In this document: piece after piece, positions 16,603 through 26,245 of the stretch | How the letters are laid out: each line of letters begins with the position of its first letter | Numbering within the stretch: the stretch's first letter is position 1 | Source of the DNA: an uncultured bacterium | GTDB lineage: Bacteria; Actinomycetota; Coriobacteriia; Coriobacteriales; Coriobacteriaceae | Assembly: GCA_905214615.1 (NCBI GenBank) | Contig: CAJMMX010000001.1 | Coordinates: 14,857-78,856, forward strand | DNA: 64,000 nucleotides | Direction of reading: 5' to 3' | Translations under genes and position numbers: made by a program | Notes under the pieces: generated by a model | What the model was told of the DNA's origin: nothing | The model's input: only the letters and a program-made list of their open reading frames with translations | Databases searched by the model: none

Positions 16603-18549
16603 CTAGAACGTTCCGCCGCCGCCTCCGCCGACGCCGCCACCGCCGCCACCGGAAAAGCCGCCACCGCTGCCGCCGCTCGAGCTATCGGAACTCGAAGCCA
16701 GCTCGCGGATGGTCTCGTGGTACACATCGTTGAACGAATCGAGCGGGGACTCGTTGCCGTAGTGATGGTAATACCACCAGTAGCAGGGGTAGTTGTCGTA
16801 GAAATCGTCACTGTTGCGCAGGTCCGCAGGCACGGCTTCGGCCAGCTGTCGCAGCACTTCTTTCGAAACGCCCAGGGCAACGCCCATCACCAGAAACTTG
16901 TTCCACAAGATCAGGTCGCTGGGGACGGCCTCCTTCAGACGCGTAAAGTCCTCGAGCCAATGCTTGAGCGCCTTGCAGCGAGCCGCCACCTCGGCGCCCT
17001 CCGGCGTGTAACGGCGGAAGGTGCAGCTCAGGACAAAGCCCACGATCGTGACGGGGATCGAGATCATAGCGGCGCCGACATTGGCGTCCGCAAAGTCGGT
17101 ATAGAACAGAGAGCCCAAAATGCCAAAGACAATGATGATGCCGAGAACCAGGCCGGCCACCATCGCGATAGTGCCATCCGATGCGATAAACTCGCACTCC
17201 TCCAGCTTGCCCTTAACCGTGCTCTGATAGTCCTCGAGCTTGTCGCCAACAGATTCAGTACGCTCGCTGGCAAACTCCTCCAGCTCGCTAAACGTGCGCG
17301 AACGGACGCCGTCTTTATCGGGCTTAACGCCAGCGAAGAAGACCTTGAGCACGTCGCGATCGATGCCGTCCTTCTTGGCAGCCTTCCAGGCCTCGTCGGT
17401 CACTGTGATGCGATACGTCTGCTCCTCTTTTTCGCGACGGAGCAGACCCTTCTTCTTGGTCTCGGTCGCTTCTTCCAGCTTGATCACGCGGTCGTCGGTC
17501 AGCTTCATCAGCGTGGCGATATATGCCTGATCGGGCACGTCGTTCCAGCTCATAAGAGTTGCAAGCACCGCGGGATGATCGGCGGAGGGCACATCGCGGA
17601 AGTACTCGTCCTGGAAGAGCGGCTTGGGCTTGGGCCTGCGCAGCTTGAGCATCACGATTACACCGGTATAGGCAACCGCCACAACAACACACACCACGGC
17701 AATCGCGCTGGCAACCGCACGCGCGTGCTCACGGCGGGCGTTAGCTTCGTCGGCCCATTCCTTCTCTTCGCTCAGGATCGTTGACATGCGCTCTTCGCCC
17801 GAAGCGGCAAGCTGCGGCACCCAGTCGCTAGGGAAGGCGATGCGTGCCTCGGCGAATTCGCCCTGGTGCACGCAGGGAATGGTATAGGTGACCATGGGCT
17901 CGTCCGCATCGAGCGACACGTCGCCCGTCAGCGGGCCGTGGCCCCATGCGCGGAAGTTATCGCCCTTGACGGCAGCCGTCCCGGCAGCGGCATTTGCAAA
18001 GTAGACCTCCATCTCGACGTCATCGGAGTCCGCCGACCAGCCGTCGCCGACGAATTTCCAGTAGAGCTCGGCGGTATCGGCCCAGTTCATAACCGCACCG
18101 GTCATGGAATAACTCACGTAGTAGATTGCGCTGTCGCCGCTCTCGTGAGGGCTGAACACCTTAATCTTTACGCCGTCGTCGGACTGTTCCACCGTGTAAA
18201 CGCCGTCGTCGCCTTTATTTGCGCTGTCGACCTTGTTAAACGCAGTGTCGTCTTCCTCGACGCTCAGCACATTGACGACCACCGAGCCGCCTTGCTGGTT
18301 AGAGCCTGTATTGATATCCCAATACACGCCGTTAATGTCATCGTCGAAATCGAACTGGCGTCCCTCGACAACGGTCAGCGAGCCATCGGCCTCAACCGTG
18401 GCACCGATATAGGTTTGGCTCATGGAGTAGCCGTCGGCGTGCGCGACGGCAGGCAGCAGCAACAACGCAAGCGCGACGAGTGCGCAGACGGAAGCGAACC
18501 GCGCAAACAGGCGGCGCTGCCGACAGGGCTGGGCAACGGGGGCGTTCAT
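16603..18549 (-). CDS. DUF2207 domain-containing membrane protein
   Basis: Predicted membrane protein of 648 aa, function unknown. Order: N-terminal signal/TM segment (about 15-36) ending in AVAHADG, an extracytoplasmic beta-rich DUF2207 domain (about 37-245), a TM helix near 260-280, a cytoplasmic region, two further TM helices around 430-490, and a C-terminal tail that is almost pure Gly/Ser. The start at 18549 follows AAAGGAT; a TTG-type extension to 18585 looks unlikely. The Gly-rich tail is typical of this family. Divergent from gluQ across a 510-base gap. Confidence 0.85.
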   Translation of the reverse strand: MNAPVAQPCRQRRLFARFASVCALVALALLLLPAVAHADGYSMSQTYIGATVEADGSLTVVEGRQFDFDDDINGVYWDINTGSNQQGGSVVVNVLSVEEDDTAFNKVDSANKGDDGVYTVEQSDDGVKIKVFSPHESGDSAIYYVSYSMTGAVMNWADTAELYWKFVGDGWSADSDDVEMEVYFANAAAGTAAVKGDNFRAWGHGPLTGDVSLDADEPMVTYTIPCVHQGEFAEARIAFPSDWVPQLAASGEERMSTILSEEKEWADEANARREHARAVASAIAVVCVVVAVAYTGVIVMLKLRRPKPKPLFQDEYFRDVPSADHPAVLATLMSWNDVPDQAYIATLMKLTDDRVIKLEEATETKKKGLLRREKEEQTYRITVTDEAWKAAKKDGIDRDVLKVFFAGVKPDKDGVRSRTFSELEEFASERTESVGDKLEDYQSTVKGKLEECEFIASDGTIAMVAGLVLGIIIVFGILGSLFYTDFADANVGAAMISIPVTIVGFVLSCTFRRYTPEGAEVAARCKALKHWLEDFTRLKEAVPSDLILWNKFLVMGVALGVSKEVLRQLAEAVPADLRNSDDFYDNYPCYWWYYHHYGNESPLDSFNDVYHETIRELASSSDSSSGGSGGGFSGGGGGGVGGGGGGTF

Positions 18550-19059
18550 AGGCACATCCTTTGTCTGTGGTACCAGTAGCGTCATTGTCCCACGTTTGCG
18601 GGTTCATGTGACGAACATCTAAGTCAGCGGAGCGTCAAAACGGGACAAAAGTCACGCCCGCCGCCGGCACCTGGTGACGTTCCCTATCTGCCGGTAATCT
18701 GGAACACTCCTTGGCATAGCCCGCTCCGGCAATAGATACCACTTCATAGCTCCATCACAGGTGTAGCGGCTTTGTGTGGGCGCGGCATTCGCTGATTGAG
18801 CCGCCAGTTGAGGGGCATAAAGCAGTTGAGCGAAAACGGTTTGCCCCTTTGCCGTCCGCTTGAGGATCATGTCCCCCTTTTCCGCGGAAACCCCGGCAGT
18901 TGCGAAGAGCTGCCGGGGTTTCTGTCGTTTGAGGGCTAGATTGATTGACGACGATTAAGGCGCCGAGCCGGTGGTCCGGCACGCGCAACGTGTGGCCGCG
19001 GCAACTTGCGAGCATCGACGACGCCTCCCCTCACCTCACCCCGCGCTATACTCGTCCGC
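18550..19059. other. 510-bp divergent intergenic region with terminator-like hairpin
   Basis: No supported gene. A 12-bp stem AAACCCCGGCAG/CTGCCGGGGTTT (18888-18899/18910-18921) is terminator-like, yet both flanking genes are transcribed away from it. This hints at an unrecognised short transcript. A 72-codon minus-strand frame (18652-18870) has AAAAGGGGG just before its ATG, but its composition is unconvincing. The gluQ promoter lies at the right edge. Confidence 0.5.
19047..19052 (+). promoter_or_regulatory. -10 box placing the transcript start at the gluQ ATG
   Basis: TATACT ends eight bases before the A of the gluQ ATG at 19060, and no Shine-Dalgarno sequence is present. The expected start site therefore coincides with the start codon, suggesting a leaderless mRNA. 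No clear -35 is seen. Confidence 0.5.
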
Positions 19060-20079
19060 ATGGATATCAACGCATGCAACATAGCAACGCCCGCCGTGGC
19101 CACGTCGACGGCGACCAACAGCAAGCTCGTCCCCGCCCCCGCGCCTGTCGTGGGCCGTTTTGCCCCGTCACCCTCGGGCCGCATGCACCTGGGCAACGTG
19201 TTCAGCTGCCTGTGCGCGTGGCTTTCGGCCCGCAGCCAGGGCGGCAGCATCGTGTTACGCATTGAGGACCTGGACGATCGCTGCAAGCGCCCCGAACTTG
19301 CCGCTCAATTGATTGACGACCTGGCCTGGCTGGGGCTGGAGTGGGACGAAGGCCCCTACTACCAGCACGACCGCCTGGACTTGTACGAGGACGCCCTGCA
19401 CCAGTTGCAATACGCCGGCCTCACCTATCCCTGCTTTTGCACACGCGCCGAGCTCCACGCCGCGAGTGCACCGCACGCGAGCGACGGCACGCCCATCTAC
19501 CGTGGCGCCTGCCGAAGTCTTTCGGCCGAGGAGGTGGCCCGCCGCAGCGCCCTGCGCGCGCCGGCCACACGTCTGCGCGTGCCCACCGTCGACGACCTCG
19601 CAGACGACGTGATCGAATTTGTGGATCGCACGTACGGCGCCCAATGCGAAGCACTCGCCACCGAGTGCGGCGACTTTTTGGTGCGCCGCAGCGACGGCGT
19701 GTTTGCCTATCAGCTAGCCGTGGTGGTCGACGACGCTGCCATGGGCGTCACCGAGGTCGTGCGCGGATGCGACCTGCTGGGGTCCACGCCGCGCCAGATC
19801 TATCTGCAGCACCTGTTGGGACTGCCCACGCCGCACTACGCACATATTCCGCTGCTCATGGCACCGGACGGCCGCCGCCTTTCCAAACGAGACCGCGATC
19901 TGGACCTGGGCGAACTCCGCGCCCGCTTTGGCACGCCCGAAGCGCTGCTGGGTTGGCTCGCCGGACAAACAGGCATCGCGCCGGGCACCACGCCGCGCTC
20001 TGCCGAGCAGCTGGTCGAGCATTTTAGCTGGGATGTTATCCGCAAGCACAGGGAGAACATTACCGTAACGGCTGAGTAA
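19060..20079 (+). CDS. gluQ: Glutamyl-Q tRNA(Asp) synthetase
   Basis: A truncated GluRS paralogue that charges glutamate onto queuosine of tRNA(Asp). It is 339 aa, slightly long because of a roughly 28-residue Ala/Thr-rich N-terminus. The class I motif is FAPSPSGRMHLGN with HLGN at 43-46, IEDLDDR follows, zinc-type Cys residues occur in PCFCTRAEL and YRGAC, and the KMSKS-like motif is RLSKRDRD. It lacks the anticodon-binding C-terminal domain of GluRS, as expected for GluQ. Translation probably starts at 19060 in a leaderless message; an in-frame ATG at 19006 has no ribosome site either. Confidence 0.9.
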   Translation: MDINACNIATPAVATSTATNSKLVPAPAPVVGRFAPSPSGRMHLGNVFSCLCAWLSARSQGGSIVLRIEDLDDRCKRPELAAQLIDDLAWLGLEWDEGPYYQHDRLDLYEDALHQLQYAGLTYPCFCTRAELHAASAPHASDGTPIYRGACRSLSAEEVARRSALRAPATRLRVPTVDDLADDVIEFVDRTYGAQCEALATECGDFLVRRSDGVFAYQLAVVVDDAAMGVTEVVRGCDLLGSTPRQIYLQHLLGLPTPHYAHIPLLMAPDGRRLSKRDRDLDLGELRARFGTPEALLGWLAGQTGIAPGTTPRSAEQLVEHFSWDVIRKHRENITVTAE

Positions 20080-20094
20080 TCAGGCACCCCACCC

Positions 20095-20820
20095 CTACGC
20101 AACATCCCAGGGCTGGAGTTCGTCGCCCAGGCGAACGATGCAGTCGTAGAGCACGGTATGGCGCTCGGCCGGGTTGGCATCCCGATGAAAATGCCCGTAG
20201 TACCAGCGCTTGTAGTCCAAGCGGTCCTCCAGCTCATCGAAAAACGCCGTAAGCCGATCAACGGCGGGGCAATTCCAGCCGGGCGCCGGATAAAGCGTGG
20301 GCGAAAGCATGCGCGTAGAGCAGGTGTGGGTGACCACGTAGTCGACCTTCCAGCCCACGCCGTCGAGCTTTGTCCGCGCCTCCTCAAAGTTGCGCTCGTC
20401 CGGCAGCTCCTGCGGCCACCAGCTGGAATACGGAATGCGGTATTCCTTGTCCACGCTCGTGGCGCCGCCCATGGTAAAGACCGTTGAGCCGTCGAGTTCA
20501 AAAACCTCGCCGCGCGTCAGGCGCCGTATGGGCGAGGTGTCCGACAGGCGCTGTGTCAGTCCGCCGTGCCACAACTCCATGGGTCGCTCCGCCCAGTGGT
20601 CGAAACGTTCGTGGTTGCCGTCGACGAACAGCACGGTATAGGGGCGCGACTCCAGCCAAGCGATGTCGGCGCACTCCTCGGCAGAGAAATCCCACGGAAG
20701 GCCAAAGTCGCCGGCAATGATGAGATAGTCGTCGCTCGTCAGGCTTTCCCCAAGATCCCAATCGCGCAGCTTTTGCATGTCAGCGCCGCCATGGACGTCG
20801 CCCGTCACATAGACCGTCAT
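20095..20820 (-). CDS. Metallophosphoesterase (third gene of a trio)
   Basis: Calcineurin-like phosphoesterase of 241 aa. Metal motifs are TGDVHGG at the N-terminus, GDFG, VDGNHERFD and the C-terminal YYGHFHRD. It is clearly paralogous to the gene at 21465-22220, sharing the TxGDVHG start, a GxTVxxMGGAxSxDK centre and a GWKVDYVVTH segment. Its start overlaps the preceding gene's stop by four bases, implying translational coupling. Substrate unknown; this branch often acts on phosphodiesters, nucleotides or proteins. Confidence 0.88.
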   Translation of the reverse strand: MTVYVTGDVHGGADMQKLRDWDLGESLTSDDYLIIAGDFGLPWDFSAEECADIAWLESRPYTVLFVDGNHERFDHWAERPMELWHGGLTQRLSDTSPIRRLTRGEVFELDGSTVFTMGGATSVDKEYRIPYSSWWPQELPDERNFEEARTKLDGVGWKVDYVVTHTCSTRMLSPTLYPAPGWNCPAVDRLTAFFDELEDRLDYKRWYYGHFHRDANPAERHTVLYDCIVRLGDELQPWDVA

Positions 20821-21455
20821 CGGATCACCACTTCCCTCTTATAGGTTTCGAGATCGCGCTCGACCTGCTCGTCGCCCGTGGCGTTGACCCACCACGGCCA
20901 CTTAACGCAACACACCGGCTCGTCTACCTGTGCAAACCACGACTTGAGCTCCTCCAGGCTCACCGGGGCGTAGCCGTTGGCGTCCACGCCCACGTCGTAG
21001 CGCAGCAGCCCCTGCCGAAGGTTGAACTTGTTATACGCGTCGCCACAGCTGTGGATATGCCCGTGCAAATGCCAGCCGCCGTGCGACATACCCTGCCAGT
21101 CGACCATGGGATAGTGGCTCAGCACGATTTTCTGACGGTCGATCTTGAGCACGCAAATGGGCGGCTCGACGATAAAAGCATCCGCCACCGCAGGCTGCGT
21201 CCAGTCTTTATCGTGGTTGCCGGGCAGCAGATGGATGCGCTTGCATGCAATGCTTTTGCGCAACTCGTAGGCATCTTGGACCGTCATCTTAAAGCTGAAG
21301 TCACCCAAAATGTAAAGCTCGTCATCCGCAGCGACCTTGCTATTAATGCTAGCGACCATGGCGTCGTTCATCTGCCCAACAGTCGACCAAGGCCTGTCGG
21401 CGAGCCGCAGCATGTTCTCGTGCCCAAAGTGGGTATCGCTGGTAAACCAGATCAT
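20817..21455 (-). CDS. Metallophosphoesterase, short phage/MJ0936-like type (second gene of a trio)
   Basis: Calcineurin-like phosphoesterase of 212 aa from a different subfamily than its two neighbours. Motifs are TSDTHFGHENML, LGDFSF, LPGNHDKDW, LSHYPM and HGHIHSCG. The DTHFGH start is characteristic of small stand-alone phosphoesterases found in many bacteria and phages. It lies 9 bases after the 21465 gene and overlaps the next by four bases. Confidence 0.88.
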   Translation of the reverse strand: MIWFTSDTHFGHENMLRLADRPWSTVGQMNDAMVASINSKVAADDELYILGDFSFKMTVQDAYELRKSIACKRIHLLPGNHDKDWTQPAVADAFIVEPPICVLKIDRQKIVLSHYPMVDWQGMSHGGWHLHGHIHSCGDAYNKFNLRQGLLRYDVGVDANGYAPVSLEELKSWFAQVDEPVCCVKWPWWVNATGDEQVERDLETYKREVVIR

Positions 21456-21464
21456 GGGGACCTC

Positions 21465-22220
21465 CTAACGCTCTTGCTCAAAATAGTCACTCGCCGTCTC
21501 ATCCTGCCCATCGGCACATCGCGCTTCGATCGGCACGATATCTTGGTAGATAAGGCGATGCTTGTCATCGCGCCATTCATCGTCATGGTAATGGCCAAAG
21601 AACCAGGTGCGGTAGTCGAGCCGCCCGTCGAGCTCGCCCAAAAAGGCCTGCAGCGAATCGTCGTAGAACTCGCGATTGCACTCCATGCACAGCTCGTCAG
21701 CCAAATCGACCGGCGCCTCGTGCGTCACAACATAGTCGACCTTCCAGCCCGCGCGATCGAGCGAGGCGCGACAGTGTTTGATCTCGCGCTCACTCGGCAT
21801 CTCCTCGGGCCACCACGTCTTTCCCTCCTGACGCCACTGTTTGTCATGGCTCGCGGCGCCACCCATGGCGAGCACCGTGGTCCCCGTGATGTCGAACACC
21901 TCGCCGCGCATCAGGTGCAGCACGTGCGGGCGAACCTCGTGAACGAGGCCCCCGTTCCACTCACGCATTGGCAGCCCCGCCAGCAGATGATGGTTCTCGT
22001 GATTGCCGTCGACAAAACACGTGGTCCAGGGCTTGGACTCAAACCAGTCGAGCCAGTATTTGTCGGTGTTCGAGCCGCTCCATATAAAGCCAAAGTCGCC
22101 GGCAACGATGACAACGTCATCGCGCGTCAGCGTTCGACCCAATGGCCAAACGCGCGACGAGAAGCGACTCGCCCCATACTCGGCAACACCGTGAACGTCT
22201 CCGGTAACGAAAATAGACAT
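21465..22220 (-). CDS. Metallophosphoesterase (first gene of a trio)
   Basis: Calcineurin-like phosphoesterase of 251 aa with TGDVHGVAEYG, AGDFGFIW, VDGNHENHH and FFGHYHDDEW. ATG 22220 is preceded by GGAGGTG at good spacing; a TTG codon immediately upstream is less likely. It is paralogous to 20095-20820, with an unrelated-type phosphoesterase between them. Three such enzymes in one operon suggests a shared substrate or regulatory circuit, but nothing here identifies it. Confidence 0.88.
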   Translation of the reverse strand: MSIFVTGDVHGVAEYGASRFSSRVWPLGRTLTRDDVVIVAGDFGFIWSGSNTDKYWLDWFESKPWTTCFVDGNHENHHLLAGLPMREWNGGLVHEVRPHVLHLMRGEVFDITGTTVLAMGGAASHDKQWRQEGKTWWPEEMPSEREIKHCRASLDRAGWKVDYVVTHEAPVDLADELCMECNREFYDDSLQAFLGELDGRLDYRTWFFGHYHDDEWRDDKHRLIYQDIVPIEARCADGQDETASDYFEQER

Positions 22221-22347
22221 CAAACAACACCTCCGTGCTGTGCGACTCTGGACAAATCAATGGAAGAAATTGCAGGCCGGGCCGGCATCTGTATCCCTTA
22301 GGGCTTACCCTTCGTTCTTCCATCCAAACGGATCAAACACCCAAAAA

Positions 22348-22713
22348 CTAGATCGAGCACACTGTTGGCGGGCAGCATGTTGGGCAGGGCGTCTTGCCTC
22401 GCTTGAGTGCAGCCGCTAATGGTACGCTTGTTTTAATGGCGTTTTGAGGAAGGCTTTTGCACCCCGTAGAACGGTGGTAAATCTTGCCGTTCTTAGTGAC
22501 GATTACCTTGATTTTTGAGGTATCCACGCTGCGGGGCTCGATGGGCGCAGCCACCTCTTGACGAGCTGGCGCTGTTTTCCAAGGCTTGCCTCTCGAAAAA
22601 CCAAAATCGCAGAATCGATTGATATAGCTGTCGAAACATCCATCGAACAGCAACCCCGTTGCCAGACCCGCCATGAATCCGCAGGCGATCGCGGCCTCTC
22701 CTCTTATTTGCAT
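22348..22713 (-). CDS. Small membrane-anchored Cys-rich protein
   Basis: A 121-aa protein, family not named with certainty. An N-terminal hydrophobic segment (about 8-26) could anchor it. The C-terminal part reads KIYHRSTGCKSL and ends TPCPTCCPP. This pattern of YHxxxC...PCxxC recurs in short bacterial metal- or DNA-binding tail domains attached to secreted or competence-related proteins. The start at 22713 is preceded by AAGGAGG, so it is likely translated. Function unknown. Confidence 0.7.
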   Translation of the reverse strand: MQIRGEAAIACGFMAGLATGLLFDGCFDSYINRFCDFGFSRGKPWKTAPARQEVAAPIEPRSVDTSKIKVIVTKNGKIYHRSTGCKSLPQNAIKTSVPLAAALKRGKTPCPTCCPPTVCSI

Positions 22714-22737
22714 ATATCCCTCCTTAATCAATCTTGA

Positions 22738-22786
22738 AGAAAAAGGCGGCGCGCGCCGCAGAGCCCATGCCCCTGCGGTGCGCGCC
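22738..22786 (-). terminator. Terminator after the CAP-domain surface protein
   Basis: GGCGCGC-GCCGCAG pairs with CTGCGG-TGCGCGCC (22748-22761/22773-22786). On the minus strand it is followed by CCTTTTTCTT. It begins 24 bases past the stop of the large gene. Confidence 0.75.
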
Positions 22787-22809
22787 AAAAACAGCGCGCT
22801 TCCCTGTCC

Positions 22810-25800
22810 CTAACGGATCAGCTGGCGGCGCTTATCGGACAGGAATACGCCGGCGGCCACCAGGACCGTGCCGCCGATCACGAAGGTCTCACCCAGCAGC
22901 TCGGACGCATCGCCCGTGGCGGGCATCGCCGTCTGCCAAGTCGTGGCCTCGGTCTTTGCCTCCGCATGCTTGGCCTGGTACGTCACTTGCGTGACGGGCT
23001 GGGTCTGCTCGCCGTTTCCGCGGTCGGCGGCCTCTTGGCGAGCGATCTCGGCGTTAAGCTCGGCAATAGCCTGGTCGAGCTCGACCTTGGCGGCGGTGTA
23101 GTTGGCGAGCGCCTCCAAGTATGCCGGCGCCACGGCATCCGTCGCAGCCACGGCGTCATCGAGTTCGGCCTTGGCGGTCGCGGCACGCTCGGCGGCATCG
23201 TGGGCCGCAGCGATCTTGGCGTTAAGTACCTCGTCCGCATCGTCAGTGCTGCCGCTGACAATGGCTTCGGCAATATTGATTCTGCGCAGGCGGGCAACCG
23301 CGGCGGCAGAGGCGTCGCGCGCGACAGTCGCATCCACCACGGCATCGTCAGCCTCCACCACGTCATACTCGGCATCGCTCACGGCCATCGCCGCTGCATC
23401 GAGCGCGGCATCGGCAGTCGCTTTGTCCCCAGTGGCCTTGGCAAGTGCTGCGGCGGCATTCTTAAGCTGAGAGGCGCGGGCGGCAGCTGCATCAGATTTT
23501 GCCTGAGCCGTTGCCACGACGGCGTCGGCATCGCTTGCAGCCCGCTGCGCCATATCGAGCTCCACCTGAGTGGCAGCAGCATCGATGCCTGCCTGATCGG
23601 CATCGCCTTGGGTGGCAAGAAGTTCGGCCTCCGCCTCGCGCTGATTGGCACGCGCGCTTTCGAGTGCAGACGACGCCGCATCAAACGCACGCTGAGCGCG
23701 GCGATATCGGCTGAGTACGCCGCTAGCTCATCCTGGGCCGCGGCAAGTGCATCCCGTTTGTCGCCAACACCGGCACGAGCGGCGTCCAGTGCGCGCTTGG
23801 CAGCAGCCACCTTGCCCTTGGCAATGTCGAGCTCGCCAGACTTGGCGGCCACGGCGTCCTGCGCTGCCGCAACAGCGGCGTTGGCAGCGCTCAAATCGGC
23901 GCGGGCATCGCTGACGGCACGCGCGGCGGCGTCAGCTGCAGCCTGCTTTTGCGCCACGGCAGCCTGGGCCTCCGAGGCCTTGGTTGCCGCGACATCAACG
24001 TTAGCGGCAGCGCGCTCAACCTGGGTTTGCTTTGCTGCAACGGCCTGCGATGCTGCACTCACCTTGCTGCCGGCATCGTCGGCAACGCCCTGCGCCACAG
24101 CAAGCTCCTTGCGTGCCGCATCCACGCCCTGCTCGGGATTTGCCAACGAGTCACACCACGCATTCAACGCAGCCTCATACTCTGCAACCGTCATCGGATT
24201 GAGGTTATACGGCTTATACCATTGACCAGAATATACAAATGTTTGCGCCTGTGTACTCCCGTACAGCGTCCCTCGCGTGCAAACGCCCATGCCCGTCACG
24301 GTGTAATCGGGGTTGATCACGTTGATGTAATGTCCGACCGAAGGGTTTGGTCCACCGTGCAGTGCGGCGTAGTTATCAATCTGGGAGCTATGCGCTGTAT
24401 AGAAATCGTAAGCGGCCTTTCCCGTAAGGCCCGACGCGCCCAGCGAGGCGGCGGCAGCATCAAAGATGGCCTTCTCCTGATCGACCCACTGCTTAAACGG
24501 ATTGCTTCCGTAGTTCCACGCCACATTCTCGCCCACGTTAAACTGCTGAGCGTGCGCGACCTTCGTATCGGAGAAGTTCGCGTCGGCGATGGCGGTCGCC
24601 ATCATGGCATATGTCACCTTGAGCTCGCCTAGGCCAACGCTTGCGCGATACCCGTTGCACGCTTTGAGCCACACAACCGCCTGCTTCATATTGGTCAGGC
24701 TCGTCGCGTCGACTTCCTCGCCCACCTTGTTGTAGCCAGCGAGTTTGCAGTTGAGGATGATATCCGCCGCATCGTCGGCACCCACACTCTTAAAGAATGC
24801 GATGGCACCCTGGCGGTAGTTCTCCGCCGATGCATTCGCCGTTGCCTGAGCGGCATCGAGCTTTGCCTGGGCCTGAGCCACAGCCTGGTCGGCCTGCTGC
24901 TTTTGGGCCTTCGCCTGATCGAGCGCCTTGTCGGCAGCGTCTTTCTCGTCCTTGGCCGCCGAAAGCTTGGCCTGGGCATCGGCCAGCTCCGTGAGCGCAC
25001 TGGCATGATCGGTCTTGGCCTGGTCAAGAGCGGCGTCGGCAGCGGTCTTGGCAGCAGCGGCGGCATCCAGCTTTGACTGGGCATCGGCAGCGGCCTGCTG
25101 CTGATCGGCAACTGCCTGCTGAGCAGTCTGAACCTCGCCCTCGGCGGCGGCAACGTCCTGCTCAGCGGCAGCAAGCTCGCTCTCGCACTTCGACTGCGCG
25201 GCCTTGGCGGCCGTCAGCGCTTCGGACGCAGCAGCCACCTTTGCCTTGGCGGCCTCGTACTCCGGGCCCGCGGCGCCCTGCTCGGCTCGATCCAGATCGG
25301 CCTTGGCCGCGTCATAGCTCGTCTGCGCGGCATCCACGTCCGCATCTGCCGCGGCCTTTGCCTGCTGAGCTGCCGAAAGCTTGCCCTGCGCGTCCTGCTG
25401 CTTGGCAGCGGCGGCAGTGGCAGCGTCTTGAGCATCCGAGAGCTTGGCCTGCGCATCAACGACCTGCTGCTTCGCCTGTTCCAGGTCACTCGCAGCCTGC
25501 CCTGCGGCAGCCTGGGCGGCAGCTACAGCCTCGGGCGTAGCATCGGATGCAGCAGCCTGTGCGGCCTCAAGCGCAGACTGGGCATCACGGGATGCCCTCT
25601 GGGCAGCAGTCAGGGCTTCATCCTTGTCCGCCAGCTCCTTCTTGGCAGCATCGAGCGCAGCCTGAGCGTCCTCAAACGCCTTGACATCCTGATCGGCCTT
25701 GTCCTGCGCAGCGCCCAGCTGCTTTTCCAGCTCGGCCGAAGCAGCGGAGGCCGCGCTATCGCTCGCACCGCGGGCCGCGTCATAGGCGCCCCGCGCCTGC

Positions 25801-26159
25801 TGCTGGTTGACGGCGGCAGCATCGTAGGGAGCGGCAGCCGCTTCCAGATCGGCCTTGGCGGTAGCAGCTTTAGCGCGCGCCGCATCAACTGCAGCCTGCA
25901 GGTCGGCGACCTTTTGCGCTGCAGACACGGCACCCGCGCCAGTACCGGCGGCCGCAGCGCTCGTCAGCGGCGACATCACCGCAGCCGTTGCGCCCGCGGC
26001 GCCAATGCCATCCGCACCCTGCGCCGCCGCGGTCAGAGGCGACAGCAGCGAGCCGCCCGTCATGGCAATCGTCGCCGCAGCAACCGTCGCCACGCGCCCA
26101 GCCGCCCTGGCCTTACCCAAGGCCTTGCCGTTCATGTCCTTGTTCATGTTCTTGCTCAT
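22810..26159 (-). pseudogene. Giant Ala-rich coiled-coil surface protein with CAP/SCP domain, frameshifted
   Basis: Apparent cell-wall protein of about 1,115 aa. Order: signal peptide, a long Ala/Lys/Gln/Asp heptad-like coiled coil (about 80-450), a CAP/SCP domain (about 470-640) containing GENVAWNYGSN and VGHYINVINPDYTVTGMG, a second coiled coil, then MPATGD, a hydrophobic helix and KRRQLIR. That tail resembles an LPxTG-type sortase signal with Met for Leu. The frame breaks at about 23,695-23,703: one base appears missing in GCCGC-GCTCAG. The downstream frame stays open and in character to the stop at 22810. The lesion is recent, a phase-variation switch, or an assembly error. GGAAGG precedes the start. 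CAP proteins are often secreted; adhesion is plausible but unproven. Confidence 0.85.
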
Positions 26160-26245
26160 TGCCGATTCCTTCCCACGGTGAGCCGTTGTTTGACACAGAT
26201 AGTCGATCTAACTTGCCCCGCTAAAAAGAGGTGATAACGGGGTAA

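Noticed and set aside
18652..18870. 72-codon minus-strand frame with AAAAGGGGG before its ATG
   Set aside because: Composition is not convincing, no recognised family, and the spacing of the ribosome site is short. Left within the intergenic entry.
23379..23690. Alternative C-terminus of the surface protein in its first frame
   Set aside because: Arg/Met/Pro-rich out-of-frame translation; the other frame continues the coiled coil and anchor signal.
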